The notes beneath the pieces are model-generated. The model made no database searches. It saw nothing but the letters and a program-made list of their open reading frames with translations, and was not told the DNA's origin. A stretch of DNA of 64,000 bases from Periplaneta americana. Its lineage: Eukaryota; Arthropoda; Insecta; Blattodea; Blattidae. The position numbers and the translations under genes are program-made. The first letter of the stretch is position 1. Every line of letters starts with the position of its first letter. Below are positions 1-11,042 of this stretch, one piece after another. The stretch is from assembly GCF_040183065.1 (NCBI RefSeq), contig NC_091122.1, positions 158,869,455 to 158,933,454 on the forward strand, given 5' to 3'.

Positions 1-1238
1 AAGAAGGTAGACTTGTTGGTAATGTAGTTATCGGTTTGTTAAGTGAACAATATTCTGAACGAATTCTTTTACATTGTGATGTTCTAGAAAAGTGCAATAA
101 CAAAACTATAGTTAAACTGTTCAACGAAGCTATGGGTATCCTGTGGCCAAAGGGTATTATGTACGATAATGTGTTATTCTTTATTAGCGATGCTGCCCCT
201 TATATGGTCAAAGCTGGACAAGCATTATCTGTTGTATATCCTAAATTGACTCATTTTACTTGTGTGGCGCATGCATTTCATCGTGTGGCAGAAGTGGTCA
301 GAGACAATTTCCCTAAAGTAGATTTGTTGATTTCATCAGTGAAAAAAATATTTCTCAAAGCTCCCAGTAGAGTTAACGTGTTGAAAGAAATGTACCCTGA
401 AATTCCATTGCCACCAAAGCCAATTTTAACTAGATGGGGTACATGGCTAGAAGCAGTTGAATATTATGCCGAACATATAGACTCTATTAACAATGTTCTC
501 CTTGCATTGGACTCTGAAGATGCAGTCTCAATTGATACTGCGAAAACAGTTACCTGTGACATAAGTGTGAAGAATGACTTAGCTCACATTCAGCATACAT
601 TTTCATGCATCATAAAAACGCTCAAAAGTCTCCAAAATAGGCACCTTTCACTATCTGAAAGTTTTGAAATTATAAATAGTACTGTGGAACAACTGAATCG
701 TGGTAGAGGTAAAGTTGCAGATGCAGTAAGAGCTAAGGTGGACACTGTACTTTCAAAAAACCCTGGATATGAAGAACTACAAAAGGTTGTTGCTGTGATG
801 AGTGGTGAATCAACAGTGAAGATTAACTTGGACTTATCCCCAGCAGACATTGTGAAATTGAATTATGTACCAGTTACTTCTTGTGACGTCGAACGCTCTT
901 TTAGTCAGTATAAATCTATCCTCAGAGACAATAGAAGAAGATTCACTTTTCAGCACTTGAAAGAAATGTTTGTAACCTATTGTTATGGTAACAGACAATA
1001 AAAATTGTGTTTTGTTGAAACTACATTGGAAGATAAGGTACGTCCATTATATTTTTTGTTTAGTTTGATTAAAATGTACCAATATTTAACGTACATAGTC
1101 ATTTTTTTATAATTTTAAGTCCATATTTAATTCCATATTTTGGTAAAAATCCATATTTAATTCCATATTTTGGTAAAAATAACTACATATATATTTACAT
1201 ATTTCATATATTTTTAGTCCATATAAATCCGTTCCCTG
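1..1238 (+). mobile_element. 3' part of a hAT element
   Basis: After the transposase stop there are about 240 bp of AT-rich DNA with two tandem copies of a 31-bp unit containing TTCCATATTTTGGTAAAAAT. It ends at CGTTCCCTG (1238), which read inward is CAGGGAACGG, a hAT-style terminus. The 5' end is outside the window. Confidence 0.6.
3..1001 (+). CDS. hAT-type transposase, C-terminal 332 residues, open frame cut by window start
   Basis: The frame is open from the first bases of the window to a TAA at 999-1001. [10 protein letters not shown] carries an acidic residue of the kind used in the hAT catalytic site; [13 protein letters not shown] matches the hAT CxxH motif; TRWGTWLEA has the conserved Trp. 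The C-terminus [20 protein letters not shown] is the hAT dimerisation region. No stop or frameshift is seen, so this may be a young copy. hAT transposases cut and paste DNA in the nucleus. The true start lies before position 1. Confidence 0.75.
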   Translation, partial: EGRLVGNVVIGLLSEQYSERILLHCDVLEKCNNKTIVKLFNEAMGILWPKGIMYDNVLFFISDAAPYMVKAGQALSVVYPKLTHFTCVAHAFHRVAEVVRDNFPKVDLLISSVKKIFLKAPSRVNVLKEMYPEIPLPPKPILTRWGTWLEAVEYYAEHIDSINNVLLALDSEDAVSIDTAKTVTCDISVKNDLAHIQHTFSCIIKTLKSLQNRHLSLSESFEIINSTVEQLNRGRGKVADAVRAKVDTVLSKNPGYEELQKVVAVMSGESTVKINLDLSPADIVKLNYVPVTSCDVERSFSQYKSILRDNRRRFTFQHLKEMFVTYCYGNRQ

Positions 1239-1339
1239 ATGATAATTATATACTTTGAAGACGGAAAAGGCCAGCAGGCCTAATCCTTGTAGCTGAAAAA
1301 TAATTATAATATATAGTTCTTTAACAGCTGTAGTTTATT

Positions 1340-1576
1340 ATTATGATGTACCGAAGTACATATAATATTTCTGTGCAGATATTCTGCGTCATCATATGAT
1401 GAAATATGAGTGGAACGGAGAAAAATTCTCTCCGGCACCGGGATTTGAACCCGGGTTTTCAGCTCTACGTCCTGATGCTCTGGTTTAGTGAATAGAGCGT
1501 CAGCACGTAGAGCTGAAAACCCGGGTTCAAATCCCGGTGCCGGAGAGGATTTTTCTCCGTTCCACTAATCTTTCAT
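1340..1576. mobile_element. Foldback tRNA-derived SINE with 15-bp target duplication
   Basis: CAGCTGTAGTTTATT flanks the insert at 1325-1339 and 1577-1591. Inside, a tRNA-like block lies in both orientations (about 1411-1474 minus, 1503-1568 plus) and contains the T-arm-like GGGTTCAAATCCC. The arms form a long hairpin. The loop ACGTAGA between TCAGC and GCTGA would place a GTA (Tyr) anticodon. The long duplication points to LINE-driven insertion. Confidence 0.7.
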
Positions 1577-1899
1577 CAGCTGTAGTTTATTTTTTATTTA
1601 TTTATTTATTTATTTTTGGTATTCATGTACATACTATATACATCACTAGGGCTCGGAAGTTGAAGACCTATAAATTGTCTACATAGACCTTTAGAAAGAC
1701 CTAAAGATATCCTGAAAAGGACCTAAAGACTGGAAAAATTGACATAAAAAGGTGATCCAAATTAATTAATAATTTCAGTTTCAATTACATATTTAATGTA
1801 ATTCTGGTGGTATCAACATACAGTGCGAAAAAAAATTATACGGTTGAAATGTTTCTTCATTCAGACATTATACATGAATATTTTTTAGATTAACATAAT

Positions 1900-2290
1900 A
1901 CTAACTTACTTACTTACTGGCTTTTAAGGAACCCGGAGGTTCATTGCCGCCCTCACATAAGCCCGCCATTGGTCCCTATCCTGTGCAAAATTAATCCATT
2001 CTCTATCATCATATCCCACCTCCCTCAAATCTATTTTAATATTATCTTCCCATCTACGTCTCGGCCTCCCTAAAGGTCTTTTTCCCTCCGGCCTCCCAAC
2101 TAACACTCTATATGCATTTCTGGATTCGCCCATACGTGCTACATGTCCTGCCCATCTCAAACGTCTGGATTTAATGTTCCTAATTATGTCAGGTGAAGAA
2201 TACAATGTGTGCAGTTCTGTGCTGTGTAACTTTCTCCATTCTCCTGTAACTTCATCCTTCTTAGCCCCAAATATTTTCCTAAGAATCTTA
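1900..2290 (-). mobile_element. LINE 3' fragment nested in hAT-like element, 13-bp target duplication
   Basis: AGATTAACATAAT occurs at 1887-1899 and at 2291-2303 and brackets a 5'-truncated non-LTR retrotransposon. On the minus strand it encodes the C-terminus with RNIKSRRLRWAGHVARMGES and ends in a TAAG-type tail at 1900-1917. Two other copies of the family lie at 15.8 and 16.4-17.2 kb. Confidence 0.85.
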
Positions 2291-2457
2291 AGATTAACAT
2301 AATTTGAAAAAAAACGTGCTTGTTAAAAAAAAAGTATTTGGATAATTTAGAATGAACGACTTTTGCCACCCGGAATGAAATTGAATTTAGTATAACTAGA
2401 ATCATATTTGGTTTAACTACACTAGGGTTACAAAAATTGGACTTCGGAAACCCTATC

Positions 2458-2640
2458 TCAGTTAGCATTGCAGTCTATCACAAGAGTCATCTCCAGGTTC
2501 TTAGGTGTAAAGGATATTCGATTTTTTGACAGCAAGTTGCGAAACATCGAGAAACTTCTCTTCACGTCAACGGATGTCATTGGTGCATACTTGAAGCAAG
2601 TGAGATCTCGTGGTGGATTCTTGAATTGTAAAACTGCCAA
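2458..2640 (-). pseudogene. hAT transposase C-terminal relic
   Basis: The frame encodes FKYAPMTSVDVKRSFSMFRN, matching the dimerisation region of hAT transposases (compare [20 protein letters not shown] at 3-1001). Only about 60 residues remain, lying inside the TIR element at 1647-2872. Confidence 0.6.
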
Positions 2641-2872
2641 TAAAAATGTAATCGAAAGAAGCTGAAGTTACAAAAAAAAGTCCATTAAGACCAAAAAAAG
2701 GCTAAAAAAGGGCCAATAAACTTAAGCCAAAAAAACGCCGAAAAAGGCAAAAAAGGACAAATAAAACCCACGATTTTCTGGCCTACAATGACCCAAAATG
2801 AACATATGTTAGGCCTCGTCTTCGGACACTCGAAACAAAAAAAAAGTATTTTTCCTCAACTTCCAAGCCCTA

Positions 2873-3241
2873 TAGGATAACCCAATATTTCCATACTACC
2901 GTCCGTTTTTTTTAAGCAAGTTTACGAGTTTGCTGCACGATCCATCATGGCGGAATGTGTGTTTTGGTCTTTTGCAACGTTTATTATTGTTAAAATTGTC
3001 TAGTAATAATAATTCCATGTCATTATCATGGAAGTCGAAACTATTTAACATGTTCGGTTCTTTTGGGGTTAAATTCATTACGGCAGTAATAGAAGCCAAT
3101 ATTAATTGTCCACCATTTTGCAGTCAGTTGACCTACTTACGTTTTTTTTCGACCATCATTTAGCTGCAGCAAAGGCATGAAGTGCTTTACTCAAGCGCTT
3201 AAAAAAACGCACGGCTACTGTCTGGAAAACCTCGAGGTAGG
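2873..3241. other. Unassigned spacer
   Basis: A minus-strand open frame of 67 residues (2896-3099) is rich in Asn and Leu and matches no family I recognise. No terminal repeats or splice signals support a feature here. Confidence 0.3.
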
Positions 3242-3243
3242 TA

Positions 3244-3500
3244 CAGTAGTGGCAAAAAAACCGGACCGACTCTTGTAGCTGATTTCAGAGCCTTGTTCAC
3301 TCCAGAGCACGATATACTGGTAACGAAGACTTTCGTGGTTCGGATCCTGCCTCGGAAGGAAACTTTTTTTTTGTTCCTTATTCAAATTTATTCCCAATAC
3401 TTTTCGATTGCTGGTAAAATTCATGTTCTGGGAATAATAAGTTAATTACGTAGTAAAATATCGTTACAAGGGTCGGTCCGGTTTTTTTTTGCCACTACTG
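3244..3500. mobile_element. TA-flanked MITE, mariner-like
   Basis: CAGTAGTGGCAAAAAAACC at the left and its complement at the right are each bordered by TA (3242-3243, 3501-3502). At 257 bp and without coding potential it fits a Tc1/mariner-type MITE. Confidence 0.75.
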
Positions 3501-3502
3501 TA

Positions 3503-3784
3503 CAGATGCCTCAAACTAGGAAGCTGCCTGGAGAGGGGAAGTAGTAGAGCTAACGGAGGGGGCCCACCTAGGCTCCGATACCCAGGTATAGTCATATTAT
3601 CTGAAAAGTTGACCTCTTGACAATGTATTCAAGATTTACCCTCCCTATGCAGCCTTCTCAACTGTTATTAGAACTGAGCTGTACCGTTCTAGTCCACAGT
3701 GCACAGCAGTAGGCGGACAGTGGTAGGGGAGAAGTGCTCAATGCGCCTGCGCGAACGAGACAGCTTGCTAGTTTGAGGCATCTG
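3503..3784. mobile_element. MITE family B, copy 1 (282 bp)
   Basis: Terminal inverted repeat CAGATGCCTCAAACTAG, bordered by TA on both sides; the left TA is shared with the preceding MITE. A second copy of identical length lies inverted at 5047-5328, and a third, disrupted by insertions, at 8717-11489. Confidence 0.85.
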
Positions 3785-3815
3785 TACATTATATAGAGAA
3801 CTGAGCGAGATGGAA

Positions 3816-4685
3816 GGATGTGGCATGTCCCCATCCCTCTTCAAAATATATATTTAGCAAGTTTTAGAGAGATGGAATGGATCGTGTAAAGGTATGGGAG
3901 TTCCAGTTGGCCATGAAACAATACATTCTCTCCTATTTGCAGACGACCAGGTATTAATTGCTCAGTGTCGTGAAGACGTTAAGTTCATGTTGAGGAGGTT
4001 GATGGAAGCATTTGATATTGGAGGTCTTTGCATTAATATGAATAAAACTGAATACCTCGTTGTGGGCAATAGTGAAAGAGATATTATCCTACCGCAAGGA
4101 GCAATTAAATCTGTGAGACATTTTAAGTATTTGGGGTCTATTATCCAAGAGTCTGGGAGCTGTGAAGCAGATGTAGATCACGGAGTGCAACAGGCAAGAA
4201 GGGCAATAAAGATGCTGAATGGGGTACTGTGGAGTAGATCCATTTCCAAACAAATGAAGAAAAGAATTCTACAATCTATAGTTGAATCTATACTAACATA
4301 CGGGGCAGAGGGATGGGCACTTGTTGAACGTCAGAAATGTAAGATAAAAGCGACGGAGATGGAGGGAATAAAAAGAGCTGCTAGAGTATCCAGATTGGAA
4401 AGGAGGAGGAATGAAGATGTGAGAAAAATGATGGAGATGGAAGAGTCGGTAATTGAAAGAATCGAGAAACGAACCCTTCAATGGTATGGCCACGTAAAAA
4501 GGATGAAAGAAGAAAGATGGCCAAAGATTATTCTGGAATGGTCACCTCGGGGAAGGAGGAAGCGTGCGAGACCAAGAAAAACATGGAAAGCCGGTGTCAT
4601 GCAAATGATGAAGGACCGACACATGCAGGAGGAGGATTGGCGGGATCGAGAAGAATGGCGGAGGGGAATTCAGGGCAACCGCTGA
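3816..4685 (+). pseudogene. Non-LTR retrotransposon reverse transcriptase, 5'-truncated
   Basis: The frame reads GCGMSPSLFKIYI, then a TAG at 3855-3857, then 263 residues from 3894. It contains LLFADDQVLIA, a FADD form of the catalytic YADD box, then KYLGSIIQ and the C-terminal LQWYGHVKRMKEERWPK. The upstream half of the polymerase and the endonuclease are missing. The fragment begins close to the end of MITE B copy 1. Confidence 0.85.
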
Positions 4686-5046
4686 AGAGTGGAAGAGCCC
4701 ACAAAAGAAGAAGAGCGAGACGGACCGGGTGGAAAACCAGGAGACACGAAGTTCATCTTAAATTTGTACCACGAAAATAGACGTTTCATGTAAAACAAAA
4801 GTGACAGGGGTTTGAAAGCATCTCTGTAATTGGGGGTGAAATGTTTATCTAGTTGTGCTGGTGTTACGATGATTAGTTTTACGTCGCCTATATACAGGGT
4901 GTACAGAAACAACACCGACAACGCTTAGTATGTTGGGCGGGATGGTAAATTGATAATTTTTGTCCGAAAATTCATGGTTTGGGCGCTGTGGGTTGTCGTA
5001 GTTTGAGAACGATTCGGAAATGGTGATGGGTGTGCGTACCACATTA

Positions 5047-5328
5047 CAGATGCCTCAAACTTGCAAGCTGTCTCGTTCACGCAGGCGCATTGAGCACTTC
5101 TCCCCTACCACTGTCCGCCTACTGCTGTGCACTGTGGACTAGAACGGTACAGCTCAGTTCTAATAACAGTTGAGAAGGCTGCATAGGGAGGGTACATCTT
5201 GAATACATTGTCAAGAGATCAACTTTTCAGATAATATGACTATACCTGGGTATCGGAGCCTAGGTGGGCCCCCTCCGTTAGCTCTACTACTTCCCCTCTC
5301 CAGGCAGCTTCCTAGTTTGAGGCATCTG
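5047..5328. mobile_element. MITE family B, copy 2
   Basis: This 282-bp copy is inverted relative to 3503-3784, has TA on both sides (5045-5046, 5329-5330) and very high similarity to copy 1. It is nested in the element at 4911-6278. Confidence 0.85.
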
Positions 5329-5847
5329 TACGTTAATAAACCCGACAAGAGCATCACATAATAAGGTAAATTACAAAAGGTGTTCAAAATGTTGACCTCT
5401 TACTTGAACGCAGAGTGTATATCGGCGGTGCAGACTGATGCGGCACAGGGCCCCTTTAACAATGTAGCGCATGCGCAGGGAAGTTAAGGCGCAGTTCGTC
5501 CACCTTACGCTGATGGCTAATGGGTTGCATAACTACGTAATTAGGACACCGAAAACTTCGACGCCTCACAGCGCCCAAACCATGAATTTCCGAACATGGG
5601 TTCCCTCTTGAATAATGATCACTTTACCGTCTCGCCCAACATACTAGACTAGACGGCATTTCGGAAGGCTGTCAGCTGCTACATGCGCCGTAGCATTTCT
5701 GGTATATGACGTCACAAACTTGTACAGTAGAACCAATCAGAATCAGTCTATAACAAGTACTTCCAGAGTTCGTTTGTTCACGTGTGAGTGTTTCAATACA
5801 TTGAATAAGTAAAACTAACATTTACTGTGTATGTGTAAAATAAATAG

Positions 5848-6060
5848 TTGGAAGAAGAGACTGTAAAAAGACAAATGTTGCACAGGCAGACGTGGAAAAT
5901 AGTGTTTAAGGTATATAATTATTTTAAAACCGTTGACGAGCAGAACACTGCCGGCCATCTTGATGCTGAATGCAACGTTGCCAACACGCAAGAAACTACT
6001 GCAGAAGCATGTGGTGTGGGATTGAGAAACGTGCAAAGAATATTGTTAGTGAAGGAAAGA
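5848..6060 (+). pseudogene. Transposase N-terminal helix-turn-helix relic
   Basis: The frame encodes HRQTWKIVFKVYNYF, then AECNVANTQETTAEACGVGL and RNVQRILLVKE. This is the DNA-binding helix-turn-helix head of DDE-type IS630/Tc1-like transposases common in insects. The catalytic part is absent before the right terminal repeat, so the copy is non-autonomous. Confidence 0.55.
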
Positions 6061-6289
6061 GAGTTTGTTTGGTGTCATGCTTACAGTAATCAACGGCTAA
6101 GGTCATTATTGTCTTTTGATTATTTTTAATTCTCTCCTGTGCTATTTGTATTGCACGTGCTCGTGAAGTACGATGTGGCAATGTTGTACGCTGCCTTGCT
6201 CTCTCTGTCTCTCTCAACTCAAACGCTAGCAGACTACCGCCTTCCGAATTGCCGTAGACTCTAAGCGTTGTCGGTGTTAGGATTGCCAA

Positions 6290-6660
6290 CCGTCCGGAAT
6301 TTTTCCGGTTGTCAGGAAATAAGTTGTCTATGCCGGAAAGAAATTAAATTGTTTTCAGGACGCTAAATGTCCGAAATTGCGATTTTACATTCTAAAATGT
6401 CATACTGATTCCGAGACTGAACTGTATACCAACTCCAAAAGAACGCTGGGACATCTAACGTCTTTGGCTGGGGCATTTTCTTTCTCTGTAGTGTGCCAAA
6501 CTTAGAGAAAATGGCTGAACACATACATGCTCTTCCAATATTAGCAATGATAATTTGGAACGAAATGAAAAGTCTCTGGACTAACGAGAGGAATCGGATA
6601 AGGCCATAACTTCTGAGATCCGAACTCTTAGTAAAGACGAACTTTAACAAATGTGTCTTG
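6290..6660 (+). pseudogene. Possible hAT transposase C-terminal remnant
   Basis: Broken frames contain LTRGIG-like and LRSELLVKTNFNKCVL, resembling the tail of some insect hAT proteins. Several stops are present. The assignment is weak, and the rest of 6661-7077 shows nothing recognisable. Confidence 0.25.
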
Positions 6661-7077
6661 TAGAGAATTTTTTTTTATTTTCTTTTCACAAACAAATAAC
6701 TATGAAACAAAATAAAGGAACCAATAGACCTAAGCATTCTTTTAAACTATAATGCTAATGTAGCGAGTCCAGTGACGTGTATATCAATCCTTGTGTTTTT
6801 AAATGTACTGTTATGTCATCTACTTTAACGTTCAACCAAATATTAATACAAAGACAGTAATCCTAATTCTAATTGTTTGTAATTGTGCTTAAAAATACAA
6901 GCGTACTTACATTGAAACGCGTTTTAATTTTTTTGAATGTACATTTACTTTACTCTACTTTTCGAAAGAGGGTAGATCAGGTAAAATGCATTCGTTTGTG
7001 GTTTTGAAAACTGGAAGCAAGCACTGGAAAAGGATGTCGGTTTAGGAAATATGCTAATACGCCTATTGTAGTACGTA

Positions 7078-7233
7078 AAACGTCCATTTCACACGTCATC
7101 TCTGTATTCATCTTTCACTGTTGCTACTTCTCGTCACTGGAATTCTCTGCCGCCTGAAGTAAAGGGCTGCCAAACTTTGATTTCTTTTAAATATAAATTA
7201 GAAGAATATCTTATGAGGAGTTGCCAGACTTAG
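7078..7233 (+). pseudogene. LINE reverse transcriptase C-terminal tail
   Basis: The frame encodes TSRHWNSLPPEVKGCQTLIS, then FKYKLEEYLMRSCQT and a stop. WNSLPPE plus a following basic helix is the usual C-terminus of jockey/CR1-like ORF2 proteins. Only the last 51 residues remain. Confidence 0.65.
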
Positions 7234-7535
7234 CACGTTGTAAACATCTAATGCAATATATTCCACTGTGTTTATTTTTAGTTTTTTTTTTGTGTATACT
7301 TAATTACCTGCTAACCACACGATACCTTCATTCTAGTTGCAAACTTAATTGCATGCCCGCAAAAACAAAGTCTACAGTGTTTATCGCATCATACGGAACG
7401 CCTACGTAGCGACTCCATGACTTCTTTAGTACACTGGAGTGATGTAAGCCCCACGAGTTATTGAAGCTACTTTTGTACGAGTTGCATACAATACTTTATC
7501 TACGTTGTTCGTTATTTCCCGAAAATTAGAAGAAA

Positions 7536-7566
<31 letters not shown>

Positions 7567-8716
7567 TAATTTGAACTGGTAATGGAAATTACGGGAAAAC
7601 GGATGGACGGATTTTAATAAATGACCCCTCATTTTGAAGCTTGGAACTCAAAGTTTTTCGGAAAAATAGTAGTTTTCAGTGAAATGTCAATTTTTAAACA
7701 TAATTTTCCTATTTTCCAAAATCCATCTGTCGTCAGTTTTGAGAACTAGCTAATAGCATTCACGGCCGACTCGATATTCCCTTCGTTTTTTTGTAAAGGA
7801 GAAGCAAAGCGTGCATCAAATCGGCCGTGTTGTATTTCAGAATAAAACAAAACACATACTACAGTAAACAAAATTACACTAAGGCCACGATCTGCAAGAA
7901 TGCTGACATATTTAGAGCTCAAATTAAATTGGTTATTAAAAACTTAACTTACTAAAAAATAATTTACAGTTTCGATTCTGTGGTGTGTAATTTTCTGGGT
8001 ACAGCTGTGTATTGGATATTAAAAGCTACAAAACTTGAGGTGGCTTGATGACATTATTACCATTAGAAATGAAATATTATTGTAGTTAATGCCATGATGT
8101 GACTATTTTTCCATTAATTATACATATTAATGCTGTATTGATGATATGAAAGTGACACGTTTTGGGGTTATATAAGTAGATGTAGAGAATAAATTAGATT
8201 TTGATTTCTATATTTTACTGAGTGGCGACTATATAGTAGGGATAGTATATGTTACTGAAAGCTATAAAACTTAGTAAGATAATAATATTATTAAAAATCA
8301 AATATTTTTATAATTATTAATCAAGTGGGGTTGGGTCTTTTTCATATATTTAATGGCGGTGTGGTGTAGATATTTATATGCGTGGTTCTCTTCAGTATTG
8401 CCTCGAAGGAGTATCTTTCATTGTTATGGAAGCAAATAACTTTCCGAATGTCTGGTATTCTTCATTGAAAATAAATCTGAAAAATGTTTATTTGAACGTC
8501 TAATGAACTTAGTTTGCAACATTTGCTGCACAAGCCACTAGTAAATCTATAAATTCAATTAGGCGTATTAAATCTTTTATATCTGTGAAGAACTTTCTAT
8601 ATCGTCACTACAGGAATTCTGTGGTTCCAAGGCACAAGGTGATATGTCAGGCGAAAACGAGATTTTTGCGATATGTTATGTTTCTTGATGATATCTTTGT
8701 GCCAAAAGATGACATA
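7234..8716. other. AT-rich spacer with a short TA repeat
   Basis: The stretch holds a (TA)n run at about 7541-7567 and a segment near 7590-7730 rich in GGATGGACGGATTTT-like words of insect dispersed repeats. I see no gene, tRNA or complete element. Confidence 0.4.
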
Positions 8717-8815
8717 CAGATGATTCAAACTAGCAAGCTGCCTCGTTCGCGCAGGAGCATAGAGCACATCTCCCCCACCACTGCCCGAATACTGCTGTGT
8801 ACTGTAGACTAGAAC

Positions 8816-9787
8816 CACAGTCTACTATATACAGTCGCGAAGCTTGAGGTGATTTTTTGCAAATCTCGTGATAAAGCGCTCCAAGCGGTTAGCAACTAGA
8901 AACAATAGACTGTCCACGGTCGACTTTGGACTGTGTCGTATTTCCATCGAGTGCTAGCTTGTTGCGTATTTCACATTGATGCTTGTGAAATGTTCGTTAT
9001 TGGTTGTAATGAAAATTTTAATGGCTAAAATACAATAATTGGAATAATAATATTTTACTAGAGACGTAGAAAAATTAAGTTTGTTTTAATGAAATTTATT
9101 GATCACGTTTTATTTTCAATTCTGGTGGGATTATTATTGCTTAGGCCTACTTTTTTCTTCAAAGGATATGTTTTTAATTATAGCTGTTAATTTTGTTGTT
9201 ATTTTTATTTGTTACATTACTAGAGACGTAGAAAAATTCTGTTACAATAACATTTACTGATCACGTTTTATTTCCAATTCTGGTATGATTATTATTGCTT
9301 AACCTCATCCCACTTTGTTAACTACGTAAGCCTACACTACAAGTACCGGTACACGTAAGTTACTCTATTAATTCATATTTCCATTATTATTGTTGCAAAG
9401 GGAAATGCAAATTAATATTTATTGCTTGCATAGTTAATTATCGCTATAATCTTGAATGAGTGAAGCGAGTATAGTAAATTTCAGTTCGTTTTGCACAAAC
9501 AAAAATAATATTAACCTATTTCTTGCAGGTATCTTCGAGTTTATGGTGGAATTTAATATACTTCATTAAAATAATAAATTAACTTTATGCATTTAATATT
9601 TCAATAATGGAAGGAAGGTGTTAATTTTTCCAAAAGAACACAACGAAAGTGTAACATATTTTGTCTTCTACTAGGAGAGAGATCTGCGATGATGAGGCGA
9701 TAGTAGCGATCCTAGTGGTGGGCAACTACCCATGTTTGCCTATTTTTACTACATATTGAGCTTCGCGACTGTATATAGTAGACTGTG
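8816..9787. mobile_element. TIR element family C, long copy
   Basis: A perfect inverted repeat of about 29 bp begins CACAGTCTACTATATACAGT. The target CTAGAAC is duplicated at 8809-8815 and 9788-9794, confirmed by the empty site in MITE B copy 1. Internally a segment of about 90 bp starting ACTAGAGACGTAGAAAAATT is present twice (about 9056 and 9219). A 182-bp derivative lies at 38864-39045. No transposase is seen. Confidence 0.85.
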
Positions 9788-10033
9788 CTAGAACGGTACA
9801 GCTCAGTTCTAATAAAAGTTGCGAAGGCTGTATTCTGTGTAAGAACATGTGTATGTGTGGCTGTCGTTTATGATGAGTAGTACATTATAGGGCAAAGTTC
9901 TTCATAGTCAAACTCGTGAGGTGATTATCATGTGATGGCATTCGTGAAAAAAGAAAAGGAAGCCGGGATATTTCTCATTGATGTTATGAAAGTGCGGGAA
10001 AGAGTGGCAGCAGCAATAGGAGTTTCTAAGATG

Positions 10034-10755
10034 CAGTGGCGTAGCGTCAATGTAAGCTAAAAAGCTCAGCTTCCCCAGTTAATAATAATTTCATAATAAA
10101 CCTGCAGTTTATGAACAAAATTATTTATTAATTTTAATAGAGTTTATATTTATGCGTTAAATATTGTGATGCGGCAGCTCAGGATGATTTGTGATGCAGC
10201 AGTAAACAAGAAGCCTGCACACACCAGCTTCCAAGCAGACTGGTTTCTTTCACTCACTCTTCTGTGTAACCCACCCCGCAGATTTTCCATCCCTTTCTAA
10301 CTAACTACCCTGCTCGCAAGGCACGGAAGAAGCTAGCTTTTACATTGAAAGTTTCCGAGTTATCCATTTTCGTCAACTGTGTTCAGTTGAAGGTTAGTGT
10401 GCATTGTGGCTGATATAATAAATAATGAGTGAAATAACTGTTCCTGACACCAATTTACTTGAATTTTTAGGACAATTTTATTATCAAGACTGACTTACGA
10501 ACAAAAGTGCAATTTAAAAGACAAATGACCGTGTCTATTTGTTAGAGATATGTGTAAACCATGAAATCATATTTTACCATTTGAGGTCATGCCTTATTGG
10601 TGTTACTTACGATGTTCCAACCAATCATCGACTGCTGACTTGACATTGACTACTATTTATTTTAAGACTGTATTTTTGTAATACGTTTTCTCATATGTAC
10701 ACGAAAGACAACTTGAGTTAGCTTCCCCTGCTCAAAATTTCATGCTTCGCCACTG
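10034..10755. mobile_element. Non-autonomous hAT element with perfect 8-bp duplication
   Basis: Termini are CAGTGGCGTAGC and, inverted, CAGTGGCGAAGC. CTAAGATG is duplicated at 10026-10033 and 10756-10763. At 722 bp and without long frames, this is a hAT MITE nested in the transposase relic. Confidence 0.9.
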
Positions 10756-10965
10756 CTAAGATGACGTTAACTAGGATTGCTGCAAACAACAGTACATTCA
10801 AAATGGATGACGACATAGCACTGACAAGAAAAAAATTTAATGAAATCACGGGAGAATCTTGGAAGAAGAAGTGTGAAAAATCCATGAAATATGAAGAGGA
10901 ATATGTGAAGCAGATTCTTCTAATAGAAGCTGTGAACAATTGCATTATTCATTTAGGTGAGGAGT

Positions 10966-11042
10966 CTGGAGAAGAAGAAGAAGTAGTAGTAGAAGAAGAA
11001 GAAGAAGAAGAAGAAGAAGAAGAAGAAGAAGGAGAAAAAGAA
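10966..11042 (+). repeat. GAA microsatellite encoding a Glu run
   Basis: Tandem GAA and GTA triplets within the relic frame encode about 13 consecutive Glu residues. The opposite strand reads as poly-Ser, which is only a shadow. Confidence 0.85.

Larger units (their letters stand above)
1647..2872 (-). mobile_element. hAT-like TIR element, broken
   Basis: Terminal inverted repeats TAGGGCTCGGAAGTTGA (1647) and its near-perfect complement ending at 2872 delimit the element. It holds a hAT C-terminal relic (2458-2640, minus) and is split by a LINE fragment. No clear 8-bp duplication is visible (TACATCAC against TAGGATAA), so the flanks have diverged or rearranged. Confidence 0.65.
4911..6278 (+). 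mobile_element. TIR transposon with IS630/Tc1-like helix-turn-helix relic
   Basis: AACACCGACAACGCTTAG (4911-4928) is repeated inverted at 6261-6278. A second pair of inverted arms, around 4928-5000 and 5562-5650, shares the motif GCGCCCAAACCATGAA. Inside are MITE B copy 2 and a transposase N-terminal relic. No target duplication is clear. Confidence 0.65.
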
